Shown: in pieces, positions 30,201-42,431 of the stretch | Numbering within the stretch: the stretch's first letter is position 1 | Layout: every line of letters starts with the position of its first letter | Source: Mesostigma viride | Taxonomy: Eukaryota; Streptophyta; Mesostigmatophyceae; Mesostigmatales; Mesostigmataceae | Length of the DNA stretch: 64,000 bases | Direction: 5' to 3' | Assembly: GCA_009746045.1 (NCBI GenBank) | Contig: RPFO01000115.1 | Location: 864,474-928,473 of the forward strand | The notes under the pieces: generated by a model | The model's input: the letters and a program-made list of their open reading frames with translations, nothing else | Databases searched by the model: none | What the model was told of the DNA's origin: nothing | Made by a program: the position numbers and the translations under genes

Positions 30201-33200
30201 GGCCCTGTTGGTGGCGGAAGCCAGCGCCGCGCAGCACACCGTGCGCAGGTGGCCGCGGAACGTGGCCTGGGGCTCGGCATCCACCGCATCTGCGGAGGCA
30301 CCCCCTCGGCCGTCCCTGGCATGTTCAGGAGCCAGCAGCCAAAAGGCAGCAAGGTCGAGGGGTGTATCAAATGAGGGTTTGAGAAAAAGTCGTTGAACAT
30401 GTGGCATTGCTGCTACATGCCAACACATCTGTCGTTCTGTTGTAGAATGCACCAGAAGCTACAGGTGGGGACATGTTTAGCACTCCAACAGGAAAACCAC
30501 GAAGCGTCAGCATGACTGAACTTGAGGCCGAAAACCGAGTATGCAATGAAAGAAGTGACAGAGGAAGAAGCGCTTCGGAAGTACTTGGTTATCCCGCTGT
30601 CAAACATAAAACAAAATTATGTAGTACTATATAAAACTCCATAGTCACCAACGACTCGACAAACGCGGATAAGATGATAGCAGGCTCCAGATACCATGGT
30701 CTGGACTGTCCAGATTTTCTGGCCTGCGCTGGTTGTTTCGATGATTTAAAAAACTAAAAAAAGAATCGAAACTTCCATCGCGTGACCACGAGGTGCCAAC
30801 CAGCAATCGCTTGGAGCACCACACGACATCAAATTTCCAGAGACATCCTTTCCTCAGAATCTGTTCGGCATTCCTGAGACATTGTTCGGAAGAAGCGACA
30901 CACCACCATGTGTGCACACCTGCATGCAGACGTGCCATGCAAAACAGAAGTCCGACCACCCGGCGGTGTTGCCTTGGTGTAGCCACGCCACAAGTTCGCA
31001 TGTCATCGCGTCCACACGGCAACAGGTACGACGTACTCCATGCTGGCATCTTGCGGGTACCAGCTACACCACACCCTGGAGATACAATACAGCCCACGAC
31101 CTAGACCTACGGAGCATCCCGTGTCGGCTATCCCACGCACACCTCCACATGAGCACACCCGCCCACGAAAACGAAATGCGTGCCGTTCACCTGGACACAT
31201 TGGCTTCTGATAGCCGCCACAGCCGCAGCGTGCAATCATCGCTCGCCGTGACCATGGCCCGCGCGCTCGATCCACCCGCGTCAAACGCGACCGCCCGCAC
31301 ACCACTCAGGTGCGACGCAAACCGCTTCAAGTACGGGACCGAGGTGGCAGGACCGTCCGAGGACGCCCGCCGCACTGCCAGGTGGTCCTGGGATGTCCGC
31401 CGGCTGCGGTACGGCGCCAGCAGCGGATCCATTTCCTCCGACTCCCCTGTCCCGCCCCCCTGCCTTGTCCCGTCGCCAGGTGGCGCGCTGGCCAGCCCCT
31501 TGGCTGCATCAGGGGACCAAGGGAATGACCTCTCCTCCGCCTCTGCGGAGCTACTGCTGGCCCACGACACGTTCACGCGCGCCATGAGCTCTGCCAGCTC
31601 GTTGCTCTCCTGCGCCCCGTTTGGACTACTGGTATTTGCCACACTAGCGGTAGTGACATTCTCTATCTTCTCCTTGGCCGCCCCCGCGTTCCCTCTCGCT
31701 TGCACACCTGCCTCCCCCAGTTCCCACGCGCCCTCCTTCCTGCCGCGCGCGGGTCCGTCGCCCCCATTGTGACCCATCTCCCTCGCGCGCGCCACACTGA
31801 TGCTGTCCGGCTCTGACCGCCGTCGCGGCTTGCCCTTGGTCCCCCAGCTGAAAGCTGGCATCCCCGCCCCCTTGGCCCTGTGTACTGGCATCTGCGCGCC
31901 GACACCATCATCGGAGAGTGACATCAGCAACCGCACGCCGCCCTCCTCCTGCGGCTTAAGGGGGTCTGACTTGTCGCCGTGCCGATCGAACAAGGGAAGC
32001 GTCATCGGGCCCAGCGGCATGGAGGGCGATAAAGAGGATGTGCCAGGCAAGTGCGAGGGCGCACGAGGGGCCACCCCCTCCAAGTCCGCTAACAGATGCC
32101 TGCCCCGGCCCTCCAGGGGCTCCGGACCAACGGCCTCGACCCGGCTGGCAAAGAAAAGTGGGTCACCCGACCCCCCCCCTGATGACCTCTTGAAGGTGGG
32201 GGATGGGCCCCCTCGGCGCGCAAACCGTGCCTCTGGGACCGGGGACAGTGGCGGCGACAGCGGAAGTTGCCTCGGTTGCAGGATGGCGTCCTCGACCGCA
32301 TCTGTCACGTTGGCGTCGTCAATGCTGATGTCATCGTCGCCGGAGGCCGAGGATGCCGAGGACAGGTCGGCCAGGGTATCCCTCTCAGCTGCTGGGGAAG
32401 ATGACGACGGGGCGGCACCCGCGGGTGCTTTGTCGAGGCAGACGACTGGCGTATTGGTTGGGTGATGGGATGCATGATGGCGTTGGAGACCAAGCACAGA
32501 GACGGTATCGGTGACCAAGGACAGGAGAGCAGCAGGCAGTGTGTCTGATGTCAGCGCATGTCGTCTCATGATGTCTCCAGGGCCACCGCGTGGTTGGACA
32601 TCAGTTGAAGAGGACCGCATATGTGGCATGCAGGGGAGGCGGCCCACCCAGGCGCATGAAGCAAGTAAATGGACTTGCAGAAATGAGAGCTGTAAGCCAC
32701 GGTCTATAAGGGAGGCATAAGGATATAACAGTACCAAGATGGTAGTATAGTTACATAGTGTGCAACTAGTGGTACATACAATTCATATACTTGTGTACTA
32801 TCTGTAGTGGTGGTACAAGTATGTAGTATGATATCTAATATCTCACTTTTTTTTTTTGTTGCAACCCGTTTGGCAAGCCAGCAGCAAAATGCCATCTGGC
32901 ACATGAAGCAATCCATCCGCCGCACATCGCCCACTCCCCGAGGATGAGCGAACCATCCCCGTGCTGACGTGTGATGGGAGACCACAGGCAGGCACGCCAC
33001 TTGTCGACACGACGTCTCACGCGGGTGGCCTACCCTATGGGGTCAGCGTGCTTGGGCTTAGCACCACCTACGCAGCAGACTCAGAGATACGACATGAGCC
33101 CACACGACATGGCGCCCCAGCAACCACACCAATCAACCCACAGGCTGTGGCCGCGCACCCAAAATTTGTGCCTGGCTTGCAGACAAGCCTGCGCCAAGAA

Positions 33201-36200
33201 CAGCGACCCAACAAAGCCATCATGCCCAGCTCATGCGCTTGACCACCCAGCAAGCCACCCACCGGACCAGGCCTCGCCGTCCTCCGCCCCCTCGCTGCGC
33301 GCTGGGATCTGCAGCGAGTTAAGCGTGCGCACCGGCTTGAGCAGCTTCACCGCTCGCAGGCCGCTGCCGCCGCTCTTACCCAGTGGGCTGAGGGGGATTG
33401 GGAGAGGCTTGACGTCAGCACTACCAGCCGTCACGGTGCCGTCTTGCTCCCCCACGGGCCCCGCGGGCCGGTTGCTGCGCATGCTCCCAGGTTTGGGCGG
33501 GGTGAGGGGGGTGGCAGATGCGCCCCCCCTCCCCGCTTTGGCCTGCGCCGCTGCCCTGGGAGAGACCAGGGACGCGAAACGGGGTGTTTCGTTGGGGCTG
33601 ACAACGCTCGCTGTTGCCGCCGCCGTGGCCGCATCGGTGAGCCCTAGCTGCTGAAGTAGCTGTGCGTGGGGCGGCGTCCAGAACACGAGCGAGGCGCTGG
33701 GTTGGCCCAGCCTGGTAGCGGGGGGGACGAGAATGCACGAGGACCAGGGGTGTGTGGGCGAGATAGTGACGGATGTCAGTGCAAGCCAAAAGGAGCCCGT
33801 CCATGCGTCCCCTGACGCGCCCTGCCACCGCGAAGGGAGGTCGCCTTGCAAAGCTGTAGTGACCGAGGGTCACCCCAACGACGTTTCTCGATGGGCTATC
33901 GTTGCCGGATCTGATGTCGCTCTGCTAGGTGAGATTGTGGGTGCAGCCCCACTCACCTCTGGGAGGCTGCCCCCCACATATCCTAGTATACTATGCTGCT
34001 ATGCATTGCCGACCTCTGCTTGCGCGTCGCATACCCCATGTTGGCCATCGTGATGGTCAATGATCATTTTGACGGTACATGCCCCGTACTCTGCACCTCA
34101 CCTCGCCATGCGTATGGCATGCCCCCCCTCTCCCTCCCCCCCTCCCCCCTCCCCCCCTCCCCCCCTTCCCCCCTGCCCCCCTCCCCCCCCTCCCCCCTCC
34201 CCCCCCCACCCCGCCCCACCCACCCACCCCACCCACCCACTTCCACCCACCCCCACCCACCCCAGCCCGGGTGCGGGCCCGGGCGGGGCGGGGGCGGGTG
34301 GCCGGGGTCGGGCGGGCCGGGGCGGGGCGGGGCGGGGACGGGGGCGGGGCGGGGGCGGGGCGGGCCGGGGCGGGGTGGCGGGGGCGGCGGCCTGGGGGGG
34401 CGACGGGGGGCGGCGGGGGCGGGTGGTCGGGCGGGGGGAAGGGGCGGGGCGGGCGGGGAGCGGGGGGGGCGGGGGGGCGGAGCGGCGCGGGGCGCGGGGG
34501 GGCGGGGCGGGGTCGGGGCGGGGGGGGAGGGCGGGGCGGCGCGGGCGGCGGGGCGGGGGTGGGGCGGCGGGGGTGGCGGGGGGGGAGGCGTGAGGGACGA
34601 GGGGAGGAGAGGGAGTGAGGGGCAGACGGGGAGAGCAGATGGGGCCTGGCGGGAGTGAAAGTGTGGGGCGGCGAGGGGAAGTGGCGGGGTCGGGGGGCAG
34701 GTGGGGCTGGGGCGGGACAGGTGTTGGGTGGGTGGNNNNNNNNNNNNNNNNNNNNNNNNNGGTGGGGTGGGGTGGGGTGGGTGGGGTGGCTCTTGGTGGG
34801 TGGGGTGCGTGCGGGTGGTGGAGTGGGGTTGGGGTGGGTGGAGGTGGTGGGGTGGGTGGTGGAGGTGGGTGGGTGGGTGGGGTGGCGTGGAGTGGGTGGG
34901 GTGGGGTGTCGGGCGGGGCGGGATGGGGCGGGGCGGGGGGTGGGGGGTGTGGTGGGGTGGGGTGGGGGGATGCAGGTGGCGTGGGTGGGGTGGGTTAGAG
35001 GTGGGGTGCGGGGGGTGGGGTGTGGGGGGTCGGGGGTGGGGTGGGGGTGGGTGGGGGGTGGGGTGGGGTGGGGTGGTGGTGGGTGGGGGGGTGGAGGGTG
35101 GGTGGGTGGCGGTGGGGGGTGGGGTGGGTGGGTTGGGTGGGCCCATGGGTGGGGTGGGGTGGGGTGGGGTGGGGTGGGGTGGGTGGGGGAGGTGGGTGGG
35201 TGTGGGTGGGGTGGGTGAGAAGGGGTGGGGTGGGGGTGTGGTGGAAAGTGAGTGGGGGGATGGGTGGAAGTGGTTGGTGCGGGGTGGGTGAAGTGGGTGG
35301 TGGGGGGGGTGGAAAGTGGGTGGGTGGGGGTGGGTGGGGTGGATGGTGGGTTGGGGGGCGGGCGTGGCGGGGCGGGGCGGGACGGACGGGCGGTGGCGGG
35401 CGGGGCGGGGCGGGCGGGCGGGGCGGGGCGGGGCGGGCGGGTAGCGGCGGTGGCGGGCGGCGCGGGGCGGGGCGGCGGGCGGGGCGGGCGCGGGGAGCCG
35501 GCTCTGGGCGGGACGGTCTGGCGGGGCGGGGCGGGGGCGGGCTGGGCGGAGGCGGGCGGCGGCGGGGCGGCGAGGGCGGGGCGGGCGGGGGGGGCGGGGG
35601 GCGGGGGCGGGGCGGGCGGGGCGGGGCGGAGGGGCGGCGCGGAGGCGGCGGCCGGGCGGCGGGCGGGTAGGGGCGGGGCGCAGCGGCGGCGCGGCGGGCG
35701 GGGCGGGGGGTGGGACGGGGCGGGGCGGGCGTGGGGCGGGCGGGGTGGTGGGGGGTGGGCGGGGGTGGGTGGGGTGGAGGATGGGTGGCGTGGGGTGGGG
35801 TGGGTGGGTGGGGTGGGTGGATGCTGGTGGTGTGAGGTGGGTGGGGTGGGGGGGAGTGGAGGCTGGGTGGGTGCGGTGGGGGGGGGTGGGTGGGTGGAGG
35901 TGGGGTCTGGGGTGGGTGGGGTGGCGGTGGGTGCGGGTGGGGTGGTGGGGTGGGGTGGGGTGGGGTGGTGTGGGTTGGGGTGGGGTGGGTGGGTGGGTGG
36001 GGTGGTGGGGTGGGGTGGGTTGGGCGTGGGGGCGGGGCGGGGCGGAGCGGGGGTGTGTGGGTTGGTGGTGGGTGGGTTAGCGGGGATGGTGGTGGCGTTG
36101 GAGTTGGGTGGGGCTGAGGTGGGGGTGGGGTGGGGTGGGGGTGGGTGGGTGGGGGGGTGGGGGGGTGCGTGGTGGGGTGGGGTTGGGGGGGTGGGGTGGA

Positions 36201-39200
36201 GAGACAATCATGGAAGGATCGGGTGGGGGCTCGGGGTGGTGGGTGTGGTGGGCGTGGGGTGGCCGGTGAGGGTGGGGTGTGGGTGGGGTGGGGGGGTGGG
36301 GATGGGGTGGCGTGGGTGGGGTGGGGGGGTGCTGGTGGCGGTGGGTGGGTGGTGGTGCTGGGGTGGGTGGGGTGGGTGGGGTGGGCTTGGAAGGAGGGGG
36401 TGGGGTGGGTGGAGTGGGTGAGGTGGGATGGGGAGTGGTGGGTAGGGGTGGGTGGAGGGTGGGTGGTGGGTGGGTGGAGGGGGGGTGAGTGGGTGGGGTG
36501 GGGTGGTGGGGGCGGCAGGGCGGGGCGCGGGCGGGGCGGACGGCGGGGCGGGCGCGGGCGGGGCGGGGCGGGCGGGGCGGGGCGGGGCAGGGCGGGCGGG
36601 CGGGGCGGGGCGGGGCGGGCGGCGGGCGGGCGGGGCGGGCGGGGCGGGCGGGCGGGCGGGGCGGGCGGGGGGCGGCGGCGGGCGGGGCGGGGCGGGCGGG
36701 GCGGGCGGGGCGGGGCGGGGCGGGCGGGGCGGGGCGGGGCGGGGCGGGGCGGGGCGGGGCGGGGCGGGGCGCGGGGGCGGCGGCGGGCGGGGCGGGGCGG
36801 GGCGGGCGGGCGGGGCGGGGCGGGGGGCGGGCGGGGCGGGGGGCGGGGCGGGGCGGGGCGGGGCGGGCGGCGAGGCGGGGCGGGGCGGGCGGGGCGGGGG
36901 GGGCGGGGCGGGCGGGGCGGGGGGAGCGGGGCGGGCGGGCGGGGCGGGGCGGGGCGGGGCGGGCGGGGCGGGCGGGGCGGGGGCGGGCGGGCGGGCTGGG
37001 CGGGCGGGCGGGGCGGGGCGGCGGGGCGGGGCGGCGGGGTGGCGTGGGGCGGGGCGGGCGGGGCGGCGGGCGGGGCCGGGCGGGGCGGGCGGGGCGGGGC
37101 GGGCGGGCGGCGGGCGGGCGGGGCGGGCGGGGGCGGGGCGGGGCGGGGCGGGGCGGGGCGGGGGGCGGGGCGGGCGGGGCGGGGCGGGGCGGGGCGGGCG
37201 GCGCGGGGGCGGGCGGGGCGGGGCGGGCGGGGCGGGCGGGCGGGGCGGGGCGGCGCGGGGCGGGGCGGGGGGGTGGGCGGGGCGGGGCGGCTGGGTGGGC
37301 GGGGCGGCGGCGTGGGTGGGGGTGGGGTGGGGGTGGGGTGGGGGGGTGGGCGTGGGGTGGGGTGGGTGGGTGGGGTGGGGTGGGGTGGGGTGGGGTGGGG
37401 TGGGGTGGGTGTGGGGTGGGGTGGGTGGGGTGGGGTGGGGTGGGGTGGGTGGGTGGGGTGGGGTGGGGTGGGGTGGGGTGGGGTGGGGTGGGGTGGGTGG
37501 GGTGGGGTGGGTGGTGGGTGGGTGGGTGGGGTGGGGTGGGTGGGGGGTGGGGTGGGGTGGGGCGGGCGGGATGGGGCGGGGCGGTGGGTGGGTGGTGGTG
37601 GGGTGGGGTTGGGGGGATGGGTGGCGTGGGGTGGGGTGGGGTGGGTGGGGTGGGGTGGGGTGGTGGTGGGTGGGTGGGGTGGGGTGGGGTGGGGTGGGTG
37701 GGGTGGGGTGGGGTGGGTGGGGTGGGGTGGTGGGTGGGTGGGGTGTGGTGGGGTGGGGTGTGGGTGGGGTGGGGTGGGGTGGGGTGGGTGGTGGGGGGGT
37801 GGGGTGGGGTGGGGTGGGGTGGGGTGGGGTGGGGTGGGGTGGGTGGGTGGGGTGGGGGGTGGGTGGGGTGGGTGGGTGGGGGCTGGGCTGGGCTGGGCTG
37901 GGGCTGGGCTGGCTGGGCTGGGCTGGGCTGGGCTGGGCTGGGCTGGGCTGGGCTGGGCTGGGCTGGGCTGGGCTGGCTGGCTGGGCTGGCTGGCTGGGCG
38001 GGCTGGGGCTGGGCTGGGCTGGGCTGGGCTGGGCTGGGCTGGGCTGGGCTGGGTTGGGCTGGGCTGGGGGGACTGGGCGGGCCGCCCCGCCCCGCCCCGC
38101 CCCGCCCCGCCCGCCCCGCCCCGCCCCGCCCCGTCCCGCCCCGCCCCGCCCGCCCCGCCCGCCCCCACCCCACCCCACCCCACCCACCCCCCCCCACCCA
38201 CCCACCCCCACCCACCCACTTCCACCCACCCCCACCCACCCACTTCCACCCATCCCCACCCACCCACTTCCACCCCCCCCACCCACCTTCCACCCACCCC
38301 CACCCCACCCACCCCACCCACCCCACCCCACCCACCCCACCCCACCACCCCACCCCACCCCACCCCACCCCACCCCCACCCCACCCCACCCCACCCCACC
38401 CACCCACCCCACCCCACCCCACCCCACCCCACCCCACCCCACCCACCCCACCCCACCCCACCCCACCCACCCCACCCACCCCACCCCACCACACCCCACC
38501 CCACCCCACCCCACCTCACCCCACCCCACCCCACGCCACCCCATCCCCCAACCCCACCCCACCACCACCCACCCACCCCCCGCCCCGCCCCATCCCGCCC
38601 CGCCCCACCCACCCCACCCCACCCCACCCCACCCCACCACCCCCCCACCCACCCCACCCCACCCACCCCCCACCACCCCACCCACCCCACCCCACCCCAC
38701 CCCACCCCACCCCACCCCACCCCACCCCACCCCACCCCACCCCACCCCACCCCACCCCACCCCACCCCACCCCACCCCACCCACCCCACCCCACCCCCCC
38801 CACCCCACCCCCCACCCCCCCCCCCCCCCCCCCCCACCACCCCCCGCCCGCCCCGCCCGCCCCGCCCCGCCCCACCCCGCCCCGCCCCGCCCGCGCGCCG
38901 CCCCGCCCCGCCCCGCCCCGCCCCGCCCCGCCCCGCCCCGCCCCGCCCCGCCGCCCGCCCCGCCCCGCCCCGCCCCGCCCCGCCCCGCCCGCCCCGCCCC
39001 GCCCCGCCCCGCCCCGCCCCGCCCCGCCCCGCCCCGCCCCGCCCCGCCCCGCCCCGCCCCGCCCCGCCCGCCCGCCCCGCCCCGCCCCGCCCCGCCCCGC
39101 CCCGCCCCGCCCCGCCCCGCCCCGCCCCGCCCCGCCCGCCCCGCCCCGCCCGCCCCGCCCCGCCCCGCCCCGCCCGCCCGCCCCGCCCCGCCCCGCCCCG

Positions 39201-40737
39201 CCCCGCCCCGCCCCGCCCCGCCCCGCCCCGCCCCGCCCCGCCCCGCCCCGCCCCGCCCCGCCCCGCCCCGCCCGCCCCGCCCCGCCCCGCCCCGCCCCGC
39301 CCCGCCCCGCCGCCCCGCCCGCCCCGCCCCGCCCCGCCCCGCCCCGCCCCGCCCCGCCCCGCCCCGCCCCGCCCCGCCCCGCCCCGCCCCGCCCCGCCCC
39401 GCCCCGCCCCGCCCCGCCCGCCCCGCCCCGCCCCGCCCCGCCCCGCCCCGCCCGCCCCCGCCCCGCCCCGCCCCGCCCCGCCCCGCCCCGCCCCGCCCCG
39501 CCCGCCCCGCCCCGCCCCGCCCCGCCCCGCCCCGCCCCGCCCCGCCCCGCCCCGCCCCGCCCCGCCCCGCCCGCCCCGCCCCGCCCCGCCCCGCCCCGCC
39601 CCCCGCCCCGCCCCGCCCCGCCCCGCCCCGCCCCGCCCCGCCCCGCCCCGTCCCGCCCCGCCCCGCCCCGCCCCGCCCGCCCCCACCCCACCCCACCCCA
39701 CCCACCCCACCCACCCACTTCCACCCACCCCCACCCACCCACTTCCACCCACCCCCACCCACCCACTTCCACCCATCCCCACCCACCCACTTCCACCCAC
39801 CCCACCCCACCCCTTCCACCCAGCCCCACCCCACCCCACCCACCCCACCCCACCCCACCCCACCCACCCCACCCCACCCCACCCCACCCCACCCCACCCC
39901 ACCCACCCCACCCCACCCCACCCCACCCCACCCCACCCCACCCCACCCACCTCTCCATGCGTATCGCGTGCTCCAGCATTGCGATGCGGTTCTCCAGCAT
40001 CCCCACCAGGCTCTGGCTGCGCGCCAGGTCGCGCTCCAGGCCCACCACGCTCTCCTGTGGAAGGGGGGCGCAGGGACATAAACAGGAACCGATAAACAAG
40101 GGTGTGATGTGATTCCATGCCAAAACAGCGTCTCCCCTCAAAAGGCTGACCGAAATAGCCTCAATCTTGAAGATATTACAGGGAAGGGTCGCTGGATGCG
40201 ATGGCTCCCTTGACCTGCCTAGGATTCTACATCCATCGCGCAGGTGTGAAATTAAGCTGCTGAAAACCTGACGCAATCAAACAGGTGCTGCTTTCAACAT
40301 ACCGTAATTGACCCATCGGTACTCATGACCATGAATTCATGACAGGCAGCAACGTAAGCTGTGTAATCAAAGTTCATCGTAGTCACGGGCCTGTTTATAT
40401 CCTGCTGGGGAAGCCCGAAAGTTACCTCGCATGACAGTCTCGTGGTAGGTAGTTGAATTGGGTCCCCCCACTAAGAAGACTGTACCCAACGTACCAGCAG
40501 GACTTCTCTTTCTCGCATCCACTGCGACTTCAAACATTCGTGGCCTTTCCATTCGTCCTGCAAGAAACGGATGGCAGACTGAAACGTGCGAGGTCCCTCC
40601 TTCAAAGGTCGATTTGCAGCAACCGGATGAGAACGGACCGTCACCGTGGCGATTGCTGGAGGTGGTTTGCTAGCCTCTTGACTTGGACTAGATCGTCCCT
40701 CTTGGGGAAATTTCCTTTGCTTTGGAGACAAAACCAT
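24225..40737 (-). CDS. STRN: Striatin family WD40 scaffold protein
   Basis: Exons (minus): 40737-40495, 40054-39951, 33711-33263, 32445-31191, 30315-30166, 29871-29756, 29271-29181, 28644-28466, 26972-26733, 25172-25069, 24395-24225. Every junction is GT-AG and all phases agree; 1,033 residues. The N-terminus has the striatin signature [17 protein letters not shown], then a coiled coil (LERDLARSQ...[13 protein letters not shown]), the region that binds the PP2A scaffold subunit and dimerises in known striatins. A long Ser/Pro/Gly-rich linker follows (about 117-630). Seven WD repeats end the protein: [11 protein letters not shown]...[22 protein letters not shown]...[24 protein letters not shown]...[38 protein letters not shown]...[21 protein letters not shown]. 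It should organise STRIPAK phosphatase/kinase complexes in the cytoplasm. About 13 residues of the usual coiled coil appear missing between exons 1 and 2, so a microexon may be overlooked. The start at 40,737 is the first ATG of the exon. Confidence 0.9.
25357..26216 (-). repeat. 31-bp minisatellite in a striatin intron, about 28 units
   Basis: The unit contains CCATGAGGAAGGCAC, then an ACCTAAACAAACCAAG-type part (plus strand). Units vary mainly at two or three positions (ACACC/ACGCC, TAAAC/CAAAC). It fills most of the intron between exons 9 and 10 listed for striatin (25,173-26,732). The repetitive FLMAWFV/LPHGLV frames are spurious. Confidence 0.95.
27801..28425 (-). repeat. (CCCACG)n array, about 104 units (GGGCGT on the gene strand)
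   Basis: Hexamer array interrupted by CCCCACGCCCCAGCCC near 27,945, by a single CCTACG unit at about 27,900, and by CCCCAGCCC near 28,187. It lies in the striatin intron 26,973-28,465. On the transcribed sense it reads GGGCGT, one base different from the GGGCAT array in the dioxygenase gene. Confidence 0.95.
30645..30775 (-). repeat. Dispersed repeat family B, copy 4, in a striatin intron
   Basis: Read on the minus strand it gives AACAACCAGCGCAGGCCAG and then CCAGACCATGGTATCTGGAG, diverged from the other copies. It lies inside the intron 30,316-31,190 and is bordered by an A/T-rich homopolymer patch. Confidence 0.55.
34125..39950. repeat. G-rich/C-rich mosaic satellite filling a striatin intron
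   Basis: The whole block lies in the 6.24-kb intron 33,712-39,950. The plus strand is C-rich at 34,125-34,265, G-rich at about 34,266-38,075 and C-rich again from 38,076 to 39,950. Each part is a patchwork of GGGGT/CCCCA and GGGGC/CCCCG pentamer blocks with GGGCGG variants, plus a (GGGCT)n block at 37,880-38,060. A ladder of CACTTCCACCCACCC units occurs at 38,216-38,290 and again at 39,716-39,800. Long frames through it (up to 1,707 codons of Gly-Ala-Arg or Pro-Ala-Arg) are low-complexity artefacts. Confidence 0.95.
34736..34760. other. Assembly gap (25 N)
   Basis: Twenty-five consecutive N inside the G-rich part of the satellite. True length unknown. Confidence 1.
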
Positions 40738-41840
40738 TCTTCAAACATGATCGCCAGAATGCTTGCTCATTTGAATTCCTCCTAGGCGTCAATTCAGCAA
40801 TCATATGGAAGTGGCAGTGCCGTGCACCTAGACAACCAAAGCAAAATGGCCGACTTAATTTACATTGACTTACATTCCGAGAAAATAAAAGCTAAATTAA
40901 CTGCCATAGCGTATCGTGCCACATCTACGCGTGCAAGGCTTTCTCGATCTGGGCAACGCTCATCAATCACATTGACCGACATTAGGTAATAGCTCGGGAT
41001 CGGCATTGAAATGAGTAATGACGTTGCAGACTTGCAGGCACGGGGCAAATGCGCCCGAATAAAAATCCTGTCAGAGCTTCCGCGTCCTACTCGGTCCTAC
41101 AAGTCTACAACAGCCTCGTCTGTACAGCCTCTGTACTCGGTATAGGCCTGTGGGCTAATAATGATCAGGGTTGTGAATTTGATATTTTGATAGAGGATGC
41201 GTGGAGCGTTGGTTGGTGTTATTTATGAGTGGGGAGAGTGGGGTCGCGTCGCGCCGTGCTAGGTGCCATAGTGCCAGCCTGTGCCAACGTGTCACAGCCT
41301 CACAAGTCACATGCGCGCGCACTTTGAAAATGGCTTGCGCCCTGTTTGCGCCAGGTTCGCGCAGGTTCGCGCATGCCGAGGCCGGAGGCAGGCACGTGCA
41401 GCAAGCCATCGATCCCTTCTGTAAGGTAGTCAATCTTGCAGTGACGATGGGGACTGGTAATGTATGTACGTAGGCAAGCCACTAGCCATGAGATTATGAG
41501 GGTCATCAAGACAACCAGCTGAGGGTGATGTCGTGAGGAGTTAACCGCCGGAAGATCGATTCCGCGTTTGTACTAGGTACTCGCCTCGATGTCCGGTGTA
41601 GTTTAATAGGATGGGGATATGGCTGTTGATAAAATGATCATGACACATGAGTTTGTCGCGAGGATTTTTGCAAAGTCGCTTACAGGGGTGTATAAAATGT
41701 TGCTCGGACGGCCCATATATGTTGGATGACATGGCAGCGGATATCACGCCTTGCGGAATGTATATGTTAAGGCGGACTGTCTAGCCACGTCTATGGACCC
41801 TGTATGGGCGTGGGATAATAAACACGCAATATTATCCCAG
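40738..41840. other. Upstream flank of striatin; no gene seen
   Basis: Probable promoter region for the minus-strand striatin gene. Short open frames on both strands have no recognisable content. Confidence 0.4.
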
Positions 41841-41956
41841 TTCAGCGTAGATTAGGATAGAAAGTTTGTTGCATCAAGAACGTCGCATGCCATACATGGT
41901 AGCTGATACCAGCCATTGGCCGACTGCGGGGAAGCAGCACGACAATATGCATAGGG

Positions 41957-42431
41957 TCAGGCCATTCCTTCGTTAACCCAACCATCTGCCTTCCGTCCTG
42001 CAAGGGTTGGAGGTGAATGGGACGCGGCAGTCGCCACCAGACAATAAAAGAAGTTTTGGCACGGCATGCCAACAGCAGCGCCCACGCTGGCGAGGCGGAG
42101 AACTCCCTGTAAGGAATCACGCCGAGCGGTGCCAATGTTTATCCGTAACTTGACTATACCGTAACTGTTTGTGCCTGTCAATATAGTCTCGATGTACTCG
42201 GCAGGAGCTGCTGACCCGTAGCTATCGTGCACGTCCACCTTGTCCTGTGGGCAGGCGCAGAACGAGCGGGCGAGTGGACGCGTGCCCCACTCCTTCCCTG
42301 AGCGCCTTGCGCACCGCGTTCACGCCGAGGTTCCACAACTCCATCAAGAACGCGCCATGCGGGCAGAGTGTTGTGAAGCCATGCACGCCCATAGGAGGGG
42401 ATCCCATACCAGCGGAGCAGCCTTGCGCCAC
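41957..42431 (-). CDS. Possible two-exon coding fragment, unidentified
   Basis: A minus-strand frame at 42,431-42,222 reads MGSPPMGVHGFTTLCPHG and then FLMELWNLGVNAVRKALREG. A second frame from 42,238 reads VDVHDSYGSAAPAEYIETIL and continues to a stop at 41,957. Both look protein-like (balanced composition, helical periodicity). A CTGCCCACAG acceptor precedes the second at about 42,242. I recognise no family and could not find a consistent phase between the two, so this may be one real exon, two, or none. Confidence 0.25.

Noticed and set aside
31187-32737. 516-codon ORF as a stand-alone single-exon gene
   Set aside because: Its end lacks the rest of the WD40 propeller. Splice sites at 32,445 and 31,191 place it as the large central exon of striatin.
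34057-40118. Very long ORFs (716, 810, 1,207, 1,209, 1,242, 1,321 and 1,707 codons) on both strands
   Set aside because: They are Gly/Ala/Arg/Trp/Val or Pro/Ala/Arg/His/Thr repeats produced by pentamer satellites that lack stop codons in any frame. The block sits in a striatin intron with matching splice phases.
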